The notes: generated by a model not told the origin, from the letters alone. A DNA stretch of 51,683 nt from Candidatus Woesearchaeota archaeon (GCA_016188265.1 JACPID010000016.1:1-51683); one strand, 5' to 3'; numbered from the stretch's first letter, positions 17,730-27,066 are shown. Program-made: numbers and translations.

Positions 17730-18476
17730 ATGTCTCGCTATAGAAAAAGAACAATCTATCAAATTATTGTTGAAGCTGGATTAGTTAAATCAAAAAAGCA
17801 AGCGCTTGATCTTGTAAGAAATGAAAAAGTGGCAGTAAATGGACTGCCAATAACTTCATTGCATTATCAAGTAAATCCTAGAAAAAGCAAAATATTTGTT
17901 AATAATAAAGAGATAAAGCTCGAGGATAAAAGAAGATATTTTATTTTCAACAAGCCTAAAGGATTAATTACAACAAAAGAAAACATTCTGAAGTTCTTAA
18001 AAAATCATGTAAAGAGCGAAGAATTATTAGCATATTATCCTGTTGGAAGATTAGATAAAGATACAACTGGCTTATTAATAATAACAAATGATGGACGGTT
18101 AGGAAATAAAATTCTAAATCCTAAACAAAAGATCACTAAAACCTATGAAGTAATTGTTTTAGGAAAAGTGAATGATGCTGATCTTGATAGATTAAGAACT
18201 GGTGTTGAAATTGAGTTAGAAGAAAATAGTAAGATTACAAAGTATAAGACGCAGTCTGCAAAAATCAATATTATTGGCTTTGGAGAGAACACTGCTAAAA
18301 TTGAAGTATGTATAAGTGAAGGAAAGAAAAGACAAGTACGAAGAATGTTTGAAGCTCTTAATTTTAAAATTCTTGACTTGAAAAGAACAAAGATCGGAGA
18401 ATTAGAACTCGGGGATTTGAATGTTGGTGAAATAAAGGAGATGCCAATGCAAGAATTGTTCAAAGCTGTTTTTTAG
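17730..18476 (+). CDS. RsuA/RluB-family pseudouridine synthase with S4 domain
   Basis: N-terminal S4; FNKPKGLIT; YPVGRLDKDTTGLLIITNDG; EGKKRQVRRMFEALN. Confidence 0.93.
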   Translation: MSRYRKRTIYQIIVEAGLVKSKKQALDLVRNEKVAVNGLPITSLHYQVNPRKSKIFVNNKEIKLEDKRRYFIFNKPKGLITTKENILKFLKNHVKSEELLAYYPVGRLDKDTTGLLIITNDGRLGNKILNPKQKITKTYEVIVLGKVNDADLDRLRTGVEIELEENSKITKYKTQSAKINIIGFGENTAKIEVCISEGKKRQVRRMFEALNFKILDLKRTKIGELELGDLNVGEIKEMPMQELFKAVF

Positions 18477-18535
18477 ACTTAAACAGAAACTAATATAAAT
18501 AAAACCTTTTAATTGAAGATAAGGAGGATGATAGT

Positions 18536-18922
18536 ATGATGAATGAGCTTTTGGAAAAATCAGAAGAATACTTGTATTTTGTTTTTAGGGTTTTTGTCGG
18601 GCTTTTATTTGCCCAGCACGGAGCTCAAAAATTATTAGGATGGTTTGGAGGAAAGGCAATGCCTCTAATAAGTATGATGGGTGTTGCAGGAATAATAGAA
18701 TTAGTTGGCGGTTTACTTTTAACTTTAGGATTGCTAACTAGATTTACTGCGTTGGTTACTGCTGTAGAAATGCTAGCAGCATATTTTATGGCTCACGCGC
18801 CTAATGGATTAGCGCCAATAATGAACAAAGGAGAGCTTGCACTGTTATATTTTGCAAGTTTTTTAGTGCTGTCAGCGCATGGCGCTAAAAAGTGGGGTCT
18901 TGACAATCTTTGGAAAAAATAA
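18536..18922 (+). CDS. DoxX family membrane protein
   Basis: RVFVGLLFAQHGAQKLLGWFGG; SD aaggagg upstream. Confidence 0.9.
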   Translation: MMNELLEKSEEYLYFVFRVFVGLLFAQHGAQKLLGWFGGKAMPLISMMGVAGIIELVGGLLLTLGLLTRFTALVTAVEMLAAYFMAHAPNGLAPIMNKGELALLYFASFLVLSAHGAKKWGLDNLWKK

Positions 18923-18948
18923 TTTTTTTTATAAAATCGTAGGCAGAA

Positions 18949-18985
18949 TACCCACGAATTTATTTGTGGGATGAAGCCCGTCGTC
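18949..18985 (+). repeat. hairpin resembling the terminal hairpin of IS200/IS605-IS1341 (tnpB) elements
   Basis: ATACCCACGAATTTATTTGTGGGATGAAGCCCGTCG; 8-bp stem; no tnpB nearby. Confidence 0.4.
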
Positions 18986-19037
18986 TCTTTCTAGTATTTG
19001 TACAAGAGTATATCTTCACTGGTTTGTATTGGTTAGT

Positions 19038-19470
19038 TTAATCATCCAATGGACTTTTAATGTTACGAATGCTCTTGTTTGAAACTTTTGTATAAATCAG
19101 TGTTGTGCTAATATCTGAATGCCCTAATAAATCCCTAATGTACCTTATGTCAGTTCCATTTTCCAAGAGATGAGTTGCAAAAGAATGTCTTAAGGTGTGG
19201 GGAGTAATGCTTTTTCTTATGCCTGCCTTAATAGCTGCATTTTCTATGATTTTCTGTATTGTTCTTTGTGTATATTTACCTTCCCTGTTTGTTAAGAAGA
19301 CATATCCTTCTTTGTTAGGAGTCAGATTCATTAAATTTTCTTTAACTTTCAAAGAGAGCATGACAATCCTGTCTTTTTTACCTTTAGCTCGTTTCAGATG
19401 AATGAGATTTCTGTCAAAATCAATATCCTGCCATTTAAGGTTTATTATCTCGCTGATTCGTATAAAACAT
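19038..19470 (-). pseudogene. tyrosine recombinase (XerC/D/A-like), C-terminal part only
   Basis: In-frame RISEIINLKWQDIDF...TPHTLRHSFATHLLENGTDIRYIRDLLGHSDISTTLIYTKV; 5' half missing. Confidence 0.85.
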
Positions 19471-19609
19471 TTTTCCCTAATTGATATTCATCACCCAACC
19501 TACAACAAAATCCCATACTATTGATTAATCCCCATTATATTAAAAACTTTGCCCTTTATTCTTTTTTTAGATAGAACTTCGTTCCTGATTGACGGCCGAC
19601 TCAAAAACT

Positions 19610-19650
19610 CTAAAATTTTGCCTTCGGCATCGTTGCACTAAATTTTAGGT
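19610..19650. repeat. inverted repeat CTAAAATTT...AAATTTTAG within IS remnant
   Basis: ctaaaattttgccttcggcatcgttgcactaaattttag. Confidence 0.55.
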
Positions 19651-19695
19651 CTTCCCAGTGGTCAGACGAAACTAACAGGGGAAGCCGTCCCACAA

Positions 19696-19930
19696 TTACA
19701 TTCCAAGAGCGAAGAAATTTTTGAGAAACGTAAAATTATAAGAACTTTCCCCACCAATCACCTTATTTTCTCTCATCATTCGATGAATTTTTTCTAAATT
19801 GTGTGCAATGCTGATCAAATTCATCTCAATTTTTGTTTTTTCCAGACCACGAAGAAGAAATTCTCTGAATCCTAAGTTCTGTTTCATGTGTCCGTACACT
19901 GGTTCAACAGTAATTTTTCTTAGCGAATAA
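19696..19930 (-). pseudogene. transposase C-terminal remnant (IS1182/DDE_Tnp_1-like)
   Basis: LRKITVEPVYGHMKQNLGFREFLLRGLEKTKIEMNLISIAHNLEKI; N-terminal part absent. Confidence 0.7.
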
Positions 19931-19949
19931 ATCTTTAAATTAAATAAAT

Positions 19950-20273
19950 ATGGGGTGTATTAAAATGAGAAAATTAAAACAATATGATAGGGAATTTAAA
20001 CTTTCAGTTCTTCAAGAACTTGAAACAAACTCTTTAACTGAAGTTTGTAGAAACCATAATATTTCTCCGTCCACTGTTGCGGGTTGGAAAAAAGTATACA
20101 AGAACAATCCTAAGGAAGCATTTAAGGGTAATGGTAAAAGCTACAAGGAAGAAGTAAAGATTGCTGAGTATGAACGTGTAATTGGAAGATTATACGCTCA
20201 AAATGATCTTCTTAAAAGAGCATATGAAGCAATGAAGGAACAAGTGGCTGATGAGTTAAAAAAAAAAGATTGA
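19950..20273 (+). CDS. IS3-family OrfA-like transposase (HTH)
   Basis: YDREFKLSVLQELETNSLTEVCRNHNISPSTVAGWKKVY...ERVIGRLYAQNDLLKRA; ends at an A10 run. Confidence 0.85.
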   Translation: MGCIKMRKLKQYDREFKLSVLQELETNSLTEVCRNHNISPSTVAGWKKVYKNNPKEAFKGNGKSYKEEVKIAEYERVIGRLYAQNDLLKRAYEAMKEQVADELKKKD

Positions 20274-20280
20274 GCTTAAA

Positions 20281-20490
20281 ATGATAACTGAATCTAAACT
20301 TCCTATTTCAATTGCTTGCAAGACCTTTGGAATTGATAGAAACTGTTATTACAGGAATAATGGAGAATCCAAAATGATTAATCAAGAAAATGATCTTAAA
20401 ATAAAGAAATTTATCGAAAAAGTGATTCTAAAATTCCCGGTTTGGCTTCTATCATTGCCGAAATGGAGGAGCATAAATTTATTGCTATGA
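20281..20490 (+). pseudogene. IS3-family OrfB N-terminal fragment
   Basis: ITESKLPISIACKTFGIDRNCYYRN; truncated. Confidence 0.65.
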
Positions 20491-20561
20491 TGATTCCTGT
20501 TGGTACTCTTAAAAATAGATAGGATGTTGAAAGAGAAGAAGATACAGCTATCGATAGATTT

Positions 20562-20774
20562 GTGTGTTATCTCATTCCCGAGAATTTACCACCTCGCCGA
20601 TATACGGAATGGCACGACAGTCCTCATGAAAGATTAGGATGGATAAATTACTATGCCCACAAGCGCTATCCTATGGAACGAGTAATTGCACAAGATACAC
20701 AAAAAATTAGAGAAAATTATCGAAGAAAATTCAAAGAAATGCTTGAAACATTGAAACGGAAAAATAATCCATAA
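20562..20774 (+). pseudogene. C-terminal remnant of an unidentified ORF
   Basis: PRRYTEWHDSPHERLGWINYYAHKRYPMERVIAQDTQK, preceded in frame by a stop. Confidence 0.35.
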
Positions 20775-20824
20775 CTGGCAACAACCCTACTGACAGCATC
20801 CCGGTGGTCTTACTCAGCAAGATT

Positions 20825-20867
20825 TATTGTCCACAAATAAAATAACAATTAATAATAAGTGGACAAC
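20825..20867. promoter_or_regulatory. second TTGTCCAC...GTGGACAA inverted repeat at the fic 3' end
   Basis: TATTGTCCACA (20825-20835) and GTGGACAA (20859-20866) flanking the fic stop. Confidence 0.65.
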
Positions 20868-20868
20868 A

Positions 20869-21777
20869 TTACAGCTTAAACTGCTCAACCACCACTTCAA
20901 ACATTTTCTCACAATATCTTTTAATATCTTTTTGATTATGTAAATCTATTGCCTCGTAGTACTTTTGCCTTAATTTTACTGGCACAAATACTTTTGGATA
21001 TCCTGCTTGCATTAAAATCCAGTTCATTAACGTCCTTCCTGTTCTCCCATTGCCATCCTCAAACGGATGTATTTCTACAAACTGTGCATGAATCAAGCAA
21101 GCCAATACAAATGGATGAATTTTACGCTTATGTTCATAATAAAATTGAATCATTTTTCTCAATAGTGGGCGCACTTCCTCTGGCTCGGGAGGAACATGAT
21201 CTGCCCCTTCAATTTTAACAGGGAAAAAGCGTACTCTTCCAGGATATACCACTCCCGTGTTTTGTGTTAATATCTCATTTACTTTTTCCAGAAACTCGAT
21301 AGTTAACTTTTCTTTGTATTTTTTGATAAACTCAAATGCGTCTCTTCCATTGATCGCCTCGTTATAATCTTTTGGAGGAGCACCCGATGGAATCTGCTTT
21401 TCTTTGATAATCAAATACGTATCTCGTAATGTTAATCTGTTACCCTCGATTGCATTTGAGTTATAAGTAAATCTTATTAAAAAATCTGCTTCCTCCTTCT
21501 CAGCAATAGTTTTTGGTATGGTTTTACGATGGTGATTGAAAATCTCTTTGAAATCATCAATTATTTCTAGTTTATTGGCATCGAGGTAATCCTTGTTGTA
21601 AACATTATATTCCTCAAGCTTAAGCTCTTTGAGTTTCTGTCCAATTTCCTCTTTGGTAGGCTCTTTTTCACCGAGCTTGATTCGTATTTTCTTCCATTCG
21701 TTTTCTCCAATGCGAATAGTCTTTCCGAGATAATAAAACGTCTTTTTTCCCGATTTTATCCTATCAACATAGGCCAT
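20869..21777 (-). CDS. Fic family protein
   Basis: EIHPFEDGNGRTGRTLMNWIL (HPFxDGNGR); NSNAIEGNRLTLRDT. Confidence 0.95.
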   Translation of the reverse strand: MAYVDRIKSGKKTFYYLGKTIRIGENEWKKIRIKLGEKEPTKEEIGQKLKELKLEEYNVYNKDYLDANKLEIIDDFKEIFNHHRKTIPKTIAEKEEADFLIRFTYNSNAIEGNRLTLRDTYLIIKEKQIPSGAPPKDYNEAINGRDAFEFIKKYKEKLTIEFLEKVNEILTQNTGVVYPGRVRFFPVKIEGADHVPPEPEEVRPLLRKMIQFYYEHKRKIHPFVLACLIHAQFVEIHPFEDGNGRTGRTLMNWILMQAGYPKVFVPVKLRQKYYEAIDLHNQKDIKRYCEKMFEVVVEQFKL

Positions 21778-21786
21778 AACATATTA

Positions 21787-21830
21787 TTGTCCACATTATA
21801 TATAAATCTTTCTATTTTGTGGACAATACA
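21787..21830. promoter_or_regulatory. inverted repeat TATTGTCCACA ... TGTGGACAATA enclosing a TATA box upstream of fic
   Basis: Perfect 11-bp arms; tatatataaat between the arms; start codon 10 bp away. Confidence 0.7.
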
Positions 21831-21838
21831 AACTATAG

Positions 21839-22748
21839 CTAGTGACATAAATATTTATACAAATCTAAGTTAAATCTTTTTGTGCGATAATAAGTAATTA
21901 CTGCTTTTTTAAATTCATCAAATGAATTAAAGAATTTTGAGCCTAGAACATCATCTTTACCTTGATTCCAACATTCTTCTATAGGGTTTGCTTCAGGAAA
22001 CCCTGATGGAAACCACATTACTTCAATATGATCCCTGTGCTTTTTTAGAAATCTTTTTACCCTTGCTTCTTTTTTATGCCATGTTGCTTTGTCCATGAAT
22101 AATATCATTTTTTGAAATCTTCTGAGAAGGGCATGTAGATACTTAAGAAATCCATCACTGTTTGCTTCTGGGTAAGTTCTGAAGCATTGTCTTCCGTCTT
22201 CTGAAATAGCTCCGTAGAAAACAATTTTTCTGTGAGAACCTGTAGCAAAAATTTTAGGTTTACTTCCCTTAACCGCCCATACTGAACGTATTTTCACGTC
22301 GTAAATGAAAATACTTTCATCTTCTGCAACAATCACATAATTTAACGGTTGACGTGCCAGAAATTCTTTGTTTTTTTATGAAATCATCACGATCTTCTTG
22401 CTTTGAAAAAGCATAACGAGGGCGTGGCTTTATTTTTCCTAAACCCCAAGATTGTGTTATCCTGATGGCCTGTCGAAAGCTATATTTTACACCTGCTTCT
22501 TCATAGATAAGCTGGCGGATTTGTTTTGTTTGCCAACCTTGTTTAATATTATGTCTTCGTACAACACGGCGTAATTTTTGTTCTACTTTTTGGTTTATTT
22601 TTCTAGGCCTTCCTTGCTGTTTTTTAGTGTTTAAACCACGAACGCCAAGTTGATCATATCTTTTTTTCCAATAATCAACCTTACCATGTGTGCAACCATA
22701 TAAGGCTGCCACTTCACGCAATGGTTTGCGATGCGCATCACGAACCAT
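21839..22748 (-). mobile_element. IS630/Tc1-mariner-like transposase in two frames (22317-22748 HTH; 21839-22336 DDE), out of frame at an A7 run
   Basis: HTH: YGCTHGKVDYWKKRYDQLGVRGL; DDE: EDES, FMDKATWHKK, WFPSGFPEANPIEECWNQGK. Confidence 0.88.
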
Positions 22749-22751
22749 ACA

Positions 22752-22795
22752 TTAAACTTTTAGCGTAGCGACCTCTGCAAGAGGGAAAAGTTTAA
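22752..22795. repeat. inverted repeat TTAAACTTTT...AAAAGTTTAA with inner CCTCT/AGAGG hairpin
   Basis: Perfect 10-bp outer arms next to the IS630 5' end. Confidence 0.75.
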
Positions 22796-22852
22796 GTTAA
22801 ATGGTTTGCGTGAGAAACCCCTAGCTTTAGCTGGATTTATTTTGTGAGTAGG

Positions 22853-23593
22853 TCATTTTTTCTTTTTATTCATTGATTGCAGAAATTCTAGTGGAAGAGG
22901 AATAATAAATTTTTGTGAAGGATCAGAAGCAATATCTGAAATTGTTGCAAGAGTTCTTAGGTGAATGCTTGCTGGCGACTTAGCAAGTGTTTCACCTGCT
23001 TTTCTTAAGTTTTCAGCTGATTTAACTTCTCCTTCAGACTTGATGATTGTTGCACGTTTTTCTCTTTCTGCTTCTGCCTGAGCAGCCATTGCTCTCTTCA
23101 TACTTTCAGGAAGTTCAACTTGTTGAATCTTTACTTCTTGCACATCAACGCCCCATGGGTCTGTTCCTTTATCAAGTATAGATTTGATTTCTCCAGCAAT
23201 TTTTTCACGATTAGAGAGCACAGTGTCAAGAGATTCTTTTCCTATACTATCTCTTAATGCTGCTCTTGCAAAAAGAATAACTGCTTCAGTATAATTTTCT
23301 ATATTAAGCACTGATTTTTCAGGCTCTTTAACATGATAATAAACAACAGCATCAACATGCACAGGAACATTATCTTCAGTCATGCATTCTTGAGGTTGAA
23401 CATCAACAGCAAAAGTACGCAAATCAACTTTTTCAACAGTATCAATAAAAGGAATAATCCATCGCAAACCAGGTTTAATTACATCTTTATATTTTCCTAA
23501 ACGAAAACGAACAAGCCTTTGGTATTCATAAACCAAACGAAAACCTAACAAAACAAGAATAATAAAAATCGCGCCTAAAATAAACCAGACCAT
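22853..23593 (-). CDS. SPFH-domain stomatin/slipin-like membrane protein
   Basis: EYQRLVRFRLGKYKDVIKPGLRWIIPFIDTVEKVDLRT; AMAAQAEAEREKRA. Confidence 0.93.
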   Translation of the reverse strand: MVWFILGAIFIILVLLGFRLVYEYQRLVRFRLGKYKDVIKPGLRWIIPFIDTVEKVDLRTFAVDVQPQECMTEDNVPVHVDAVVYYHVKEPEKSVLNIENYTEAVILFARAALRDSIGKESLDTVLSNREKIAGEIKSILDKGTDPWGVDVQEVKIQQVELPESMKRAMAAQAEAEREKRATIIKSEGEVKSAENLRKAGETLAKSPASIHLRTLATISDIASDPSQKFIIPLPLEFLQSMNKKKK

Positions 23594-23629
23594 GTAAGTA
23601 TTAATAAAAATCAAACTTTATAAAGATTT

Positions 23630-26182
23630 CTATCGCTTAAAAGCTTCGAGTTTTTTCATAATCTCCCTTGCATTAACAGCATACCAATCATCAAATGGAG
23701 GCCCATAAATACAAGCAGTTGTTTCTATATTGCAAGTTTTTATTTGATTGTTCATTACTGAATTATAAGTTGGCCTAATATTAGTTCGGCATTCAACTCC
23801 GCAATCTCCTCCGCAAGTTGGATAATAACCTATTTCTTTTGTTTGTGAAGCTAGATCTCCCCACAATTGTTCTGCGCTTTGCCTGGATGGTGCACAATTT
23901 TTTCCTTCTTCTTGGAATGTTCCTGTTAAGCTTTGTCCTCTACTCATTACACTGGCTATGCTTGATTGAAATAATCCTTGTGGTTCTTTTGTAAGTGTTG
24001 TTGTTGCATAATTCTGTGATTCAATATTATTGTAATACTCATCCTTAAGTTTTGCAAATCCATGGCCAAATTCATGAGTGAGCAGTCTTCCAGGATAATC
24101 TTCTCCTACAATAGAAATAAAACAAGGGCTTCCAAAATAACAAAAAGAACGATATCTGTTAATTGGAGAAATCACAATTATGTAATCTTTTTGAGGACAA
24201 TTATTGCTTAAAGAATAAACATCTTTCAGTGATGGGGTTATTGCTCCTGAAGAATCTTTTTCATAATTAAGTTTAGAATTTAATATCCAAATATTGAATT
24301 TATCTTTGTTTGATTGAAATGGTTCTCTGGAAAATAATCCTTCTTTTTTCGTGCCTTTTTCAACTCCTGAATAATCTATGACATCTAAAACAAATTTTTT
24401 AAACCTGTCTTTTGTTGTAAATCCATCGCCAATAAAAAGAACATCTGCTTTTGTTGATGAATCACCATTATATACTAATTTTTCACACTGTTTTGAAAGC
24501 GTGATATGCAAAGGCGGCGAAGGGTATTCTGTTGCTATGTGAAGATTTGTTAAGTCAACTGTTATTTTTGCTTTTAGCATTCCTTTGAAAAGTGCAGGTA
24601 TTTTACTTGAAATTCCGTTTTTTATTTCATTATAAATAAATCCAGTAAGCTCTTTTTTAACTTCCTCAAGTTCTTCAGAACCAGGACATGTTGTATCAAT
24701 CATCACGCTTCCAAAATTTTTTTCTTCAACGCAAAAAGTTATTGCTTTAACTTGATCTCTTGCATTTCTAACTTTATTTTTTAGAAATTTAGGCATTCCT
24801 TTAATACTAAAATGAATATAGTTGCCTAATTGTTCTGCAACATAAGTTTTTCCTTCTTTTCTTGAAAGTTCCTGGCAATCAACAGGGCTGTTAACCTCAA
24901 GAATGTTTGCTGTTTTACATTTAAGCCCTTTTGCAGGCACTTCTTTATAACACTCGCCAGTATTAGAATTGCATGAATTGCCTTCAGGACAACTGCATTG
25001 ATTGCAATTTTGCATAATTTTTTTATCAGAACTACAATATTCTGGTCTATTGCTTAAACATGAATTTGGCTTTTCACAAATTGTTGCAAGGCAGGCATCA
25101 CAAGAACCACCGCAATCAATACCAGTTTCATCGCCATTTTTTATGCCATCATTGCAAGTCTCTTTGCAAACAGGTATTTTCCAAGACCAGTACACTTCTT
25201 CAACACAAACTCCTCTGCTGCAAGTTATTTGACTGCATGAACACCCCTCATAGTTGACTATTGTTGTATTTGTATTAGGGCATCTGTCTCTACTGTCAGG
25301 AATGCCGTCAAAATCAGAATCTTTATAATTCATATCTGTTGAAGTAAAATAAGTGTAAAAATCAAGAACATTTACATCTTTTAATTCTTTAAATAAAATA
25401 TATGATTTATTTACTTGATTTCCATTAAGTACAAATTTATTAACAATAAAATTGTTAAGTACAAAACTTATTAAATCAGTATTTTTAGATTCTATATTTA
25501 AGGGACCGTATGTGCCTTTTTCAAAAGAACTTAAAAAAGTTTTAGCAGTGCTTAATTTTGAAAAATAAATTTTTCCAGCATCATAACTTTTACCATCAGA
25601 ATAATATACTCTTCCTTGTATTGTTTTATTTGTTAATTCAAAATCAGCAGCATCAATATCTAATTGAGTAGGATCGAAAATAAAATTTCCTTGATATTGA
25701 TTATTATAAAATAAATTTGCAGTTAATACTTCCTCAAGATTACTATCGTCTATTATAAAACTAATAATAATATTGCCCGACGTTGTTTTAAGACTGGGAA
25801 TTTTAATAGTAGTGCTTATTTCGTCTTTTTCTTCAAAAAAATAAGCTTCAGAGAATTCTTGAAAATCCAATTTAAATGAATTAATGATAAGGGTATTATT
25901 TTCTAAATTAACAAGTATTTGCCCTACGGGGGTGTTATTATACTTTATAACTTGTTGCTTAGAATCATTTATTACATTAAATAATTGAAAACGCAACTGT
26001 CCTATAGAATTATTATTTTTTGATAAACTAAAAGTTAATGTATTAGAATAAGTTGGTGTAGATATGCTCTTATTTTCAATATCAATGCTTATTTTTACTT
26101 TTCCAGTTAATTCAAAACCTAGAGCAGAAGGGATATAAAATATAATTAACCCGAAAATTACAAACCACAAACTTAACTTCAT
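23630..26182 (-). CDS. secreted peptidase M64-like protein with Cys-rich/thrombospondin type-3-like segments
   Basis: Signal peptide; DSDFDGIPDSRDRCPN; LLTHEFGHGFAKLKDEY (HExxHxxxxLxDEY). Confidence 0.82.
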   Translation of the reverse strand: MKLSLWFVIFGLIIFYIPSALGFELTGKVKISIDIENKSISTPTYSNTLTFSLSKNNNSIGQLRFQLFNVINDSKQQVIKYNNTPVGQILVNLENNTLIINSFKLDFQEFSEAYFFEEKDEISTTIKIPSLKTTSGNIIISFIIDDSNLEEVLTANLFYNNQYQGNFIFDPTQLDIDAADFELTNKTIQGRVYYSDGKSYDAGKIYFSKLSTAKTFLSSFEKGTYGPLNIESKNTDLISFVLNNFIVNKFVLNGNQVNKSYILFKELKDVNVLDFYTYFTSTDMNYKDSDFDGIPDSRDRCPNTNTTIVNYEGCSCSQITCSRGVCVEEVYWSWKIPVCKETCNDGIKNGDETGIDCGGSCDACLATICEKPNSCLSNRPEYCSSDKKIMQNCNQCSCPEGNSCNSNTGECYKEVPAKGLKCKTANILEVNSPVDCQELSRKEGKTYVAEQLGNYIHFSIKGMPKFLKNKVRNARDQVKAITFCVEEKNFGSVMIDTTCPGSEELEEVKKELTGFIYNEIKNGISSKIPALFKGMLKAKITVDLTNLHIATEYPSPPLHITLSKQCEKLVYNGDSSTKADVLFIGDGFTTKDRFKKFVLDVIDYSGVEKGTKKEGLFSREPFQSNKDKFNIWILNSKLNYEKDSSGAITPSLKDVYSLSNNCPQKDYIIVISPINRYRSFCYFGSPCFISIVGEDYPGRLLTHEFGHGFAKLKDEYYNNIESQNYATTTLTKEPQGLFQSSIASVMSRGQSLTGTFQEEGKNCAPSRQSAEQLWGDLASQTKEIGYYPTCGGDCGVECRTNIRPTYNSVMNNQIKTCNIETTACIYGPPFDDWYAVNAREIMKKLEAFKR

Positions 26183-27066
26183 CCTACACACCATCCGCCA
26201 ATATTTTTGTTTTTAACAGCAAACTGAAAAGCAAAAGGCATTTGTCCTCTTTCCAACGGTTGGGCATCGACAAATCTCATGCCGTATCTTTTCAATAGTT
26301 TATCGCCATAAACATAAATATTTAACAACTTATCTTCTGAAGAATACTTTGCACAATTTGAGCTTACATCATATATTTGCACAGGCAATGCATTTTCAAG
26401 AAGCTGTTTTACTTTATTATAAACTAAGCCAAGTCTTACTGGTATTGTTGTAAATGCTTCTTCAACAAGTATTCTTTGGCCTGAACGTTCAATGAGCAAA
26501 GGATAAATTGCTTTGATAAAGACATCATTGTCTCTAATAATTGCATTAACTGTAACAGGTTTTGAACTGTGGGGTATTAATGCTTTTGAAAAATCAAAGT
26601 TAATTGATTCAAAATCTATATTAGGTTTTTTTACAATAAATCCTTGTTGTTCAAAACGAGTTGTATTCAAACAATTATTTAATTCTGCAACAACATATTT
26701 TGAAATTGTATTTTCAAGTTCTTCCTTAGATCTTAAAATAATATTAGTAGAAGTAAGTACATAAGGAAGCATTCCTGTTTCAATAAACATGTGCGCTTCA
26801 GCAGGGATTCCATCGCCAGGCTCACCGTGTTTGTAACTTCCTAAAGGATTAATGTATCCTCCTCCAGATCCAATTAAATAAATTGCTTGTTCTGCTGTTT
26901 CTTTTAAACAACTTTGAAGATATTCTTGAAGTTCTTGTTTTTTCTCTTCTATTGATTGAGCTCCGCCAATAATAATTGTTTTTGACACAAGCACTATTAA
27001 TAAACTAAGAACTACAAGTATTATAATGCCTAAAATAATAAATATAGTCACCTGCGCTTTTTTCAT
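26179..27066 (-). CDS. membrane-anchored hypothetical protein with N-terminus MKKAQVTIFIILGIIIL
   Basis: Single N-terminal TM resembling class III/pilin-like leaders; coupled to the M64 protein gene. Confidence 0.65.
   Translation of the reverse strand: MKKAQVTIFIILGIIILVVLSLLIVLVSKTIIIGGAQSIEEKKQELQEYLQSCLKETAEQAIYLIGSGGGYINPLGSYKHGEPGDGIPAEAHMFIETGMLPYVLTSTNIILRSKEELENTISKYVVAELNNCLNTTRFEQQGFIVKKPNIDFESINFDFSKALIPHSSKPVTVNAIIRDNDVFIKAIYPLLIERSGQRILVEEAFTTIPVRLGLVYNKVKQLLENALPVQIYDVSSNCAKYSSEDKLLNIYVYGDKLLKRYGMRFVDAQPLERGQMPFAFQFAVKNKNIGGWCVG

Noticed and set aside
21781-22850. Precise terminal inverted repeats for the IS630-like element
   Set aside because: Only short AGCTAG-like similarity between the two ends could be seen by eye; insufficient to define boundaries.
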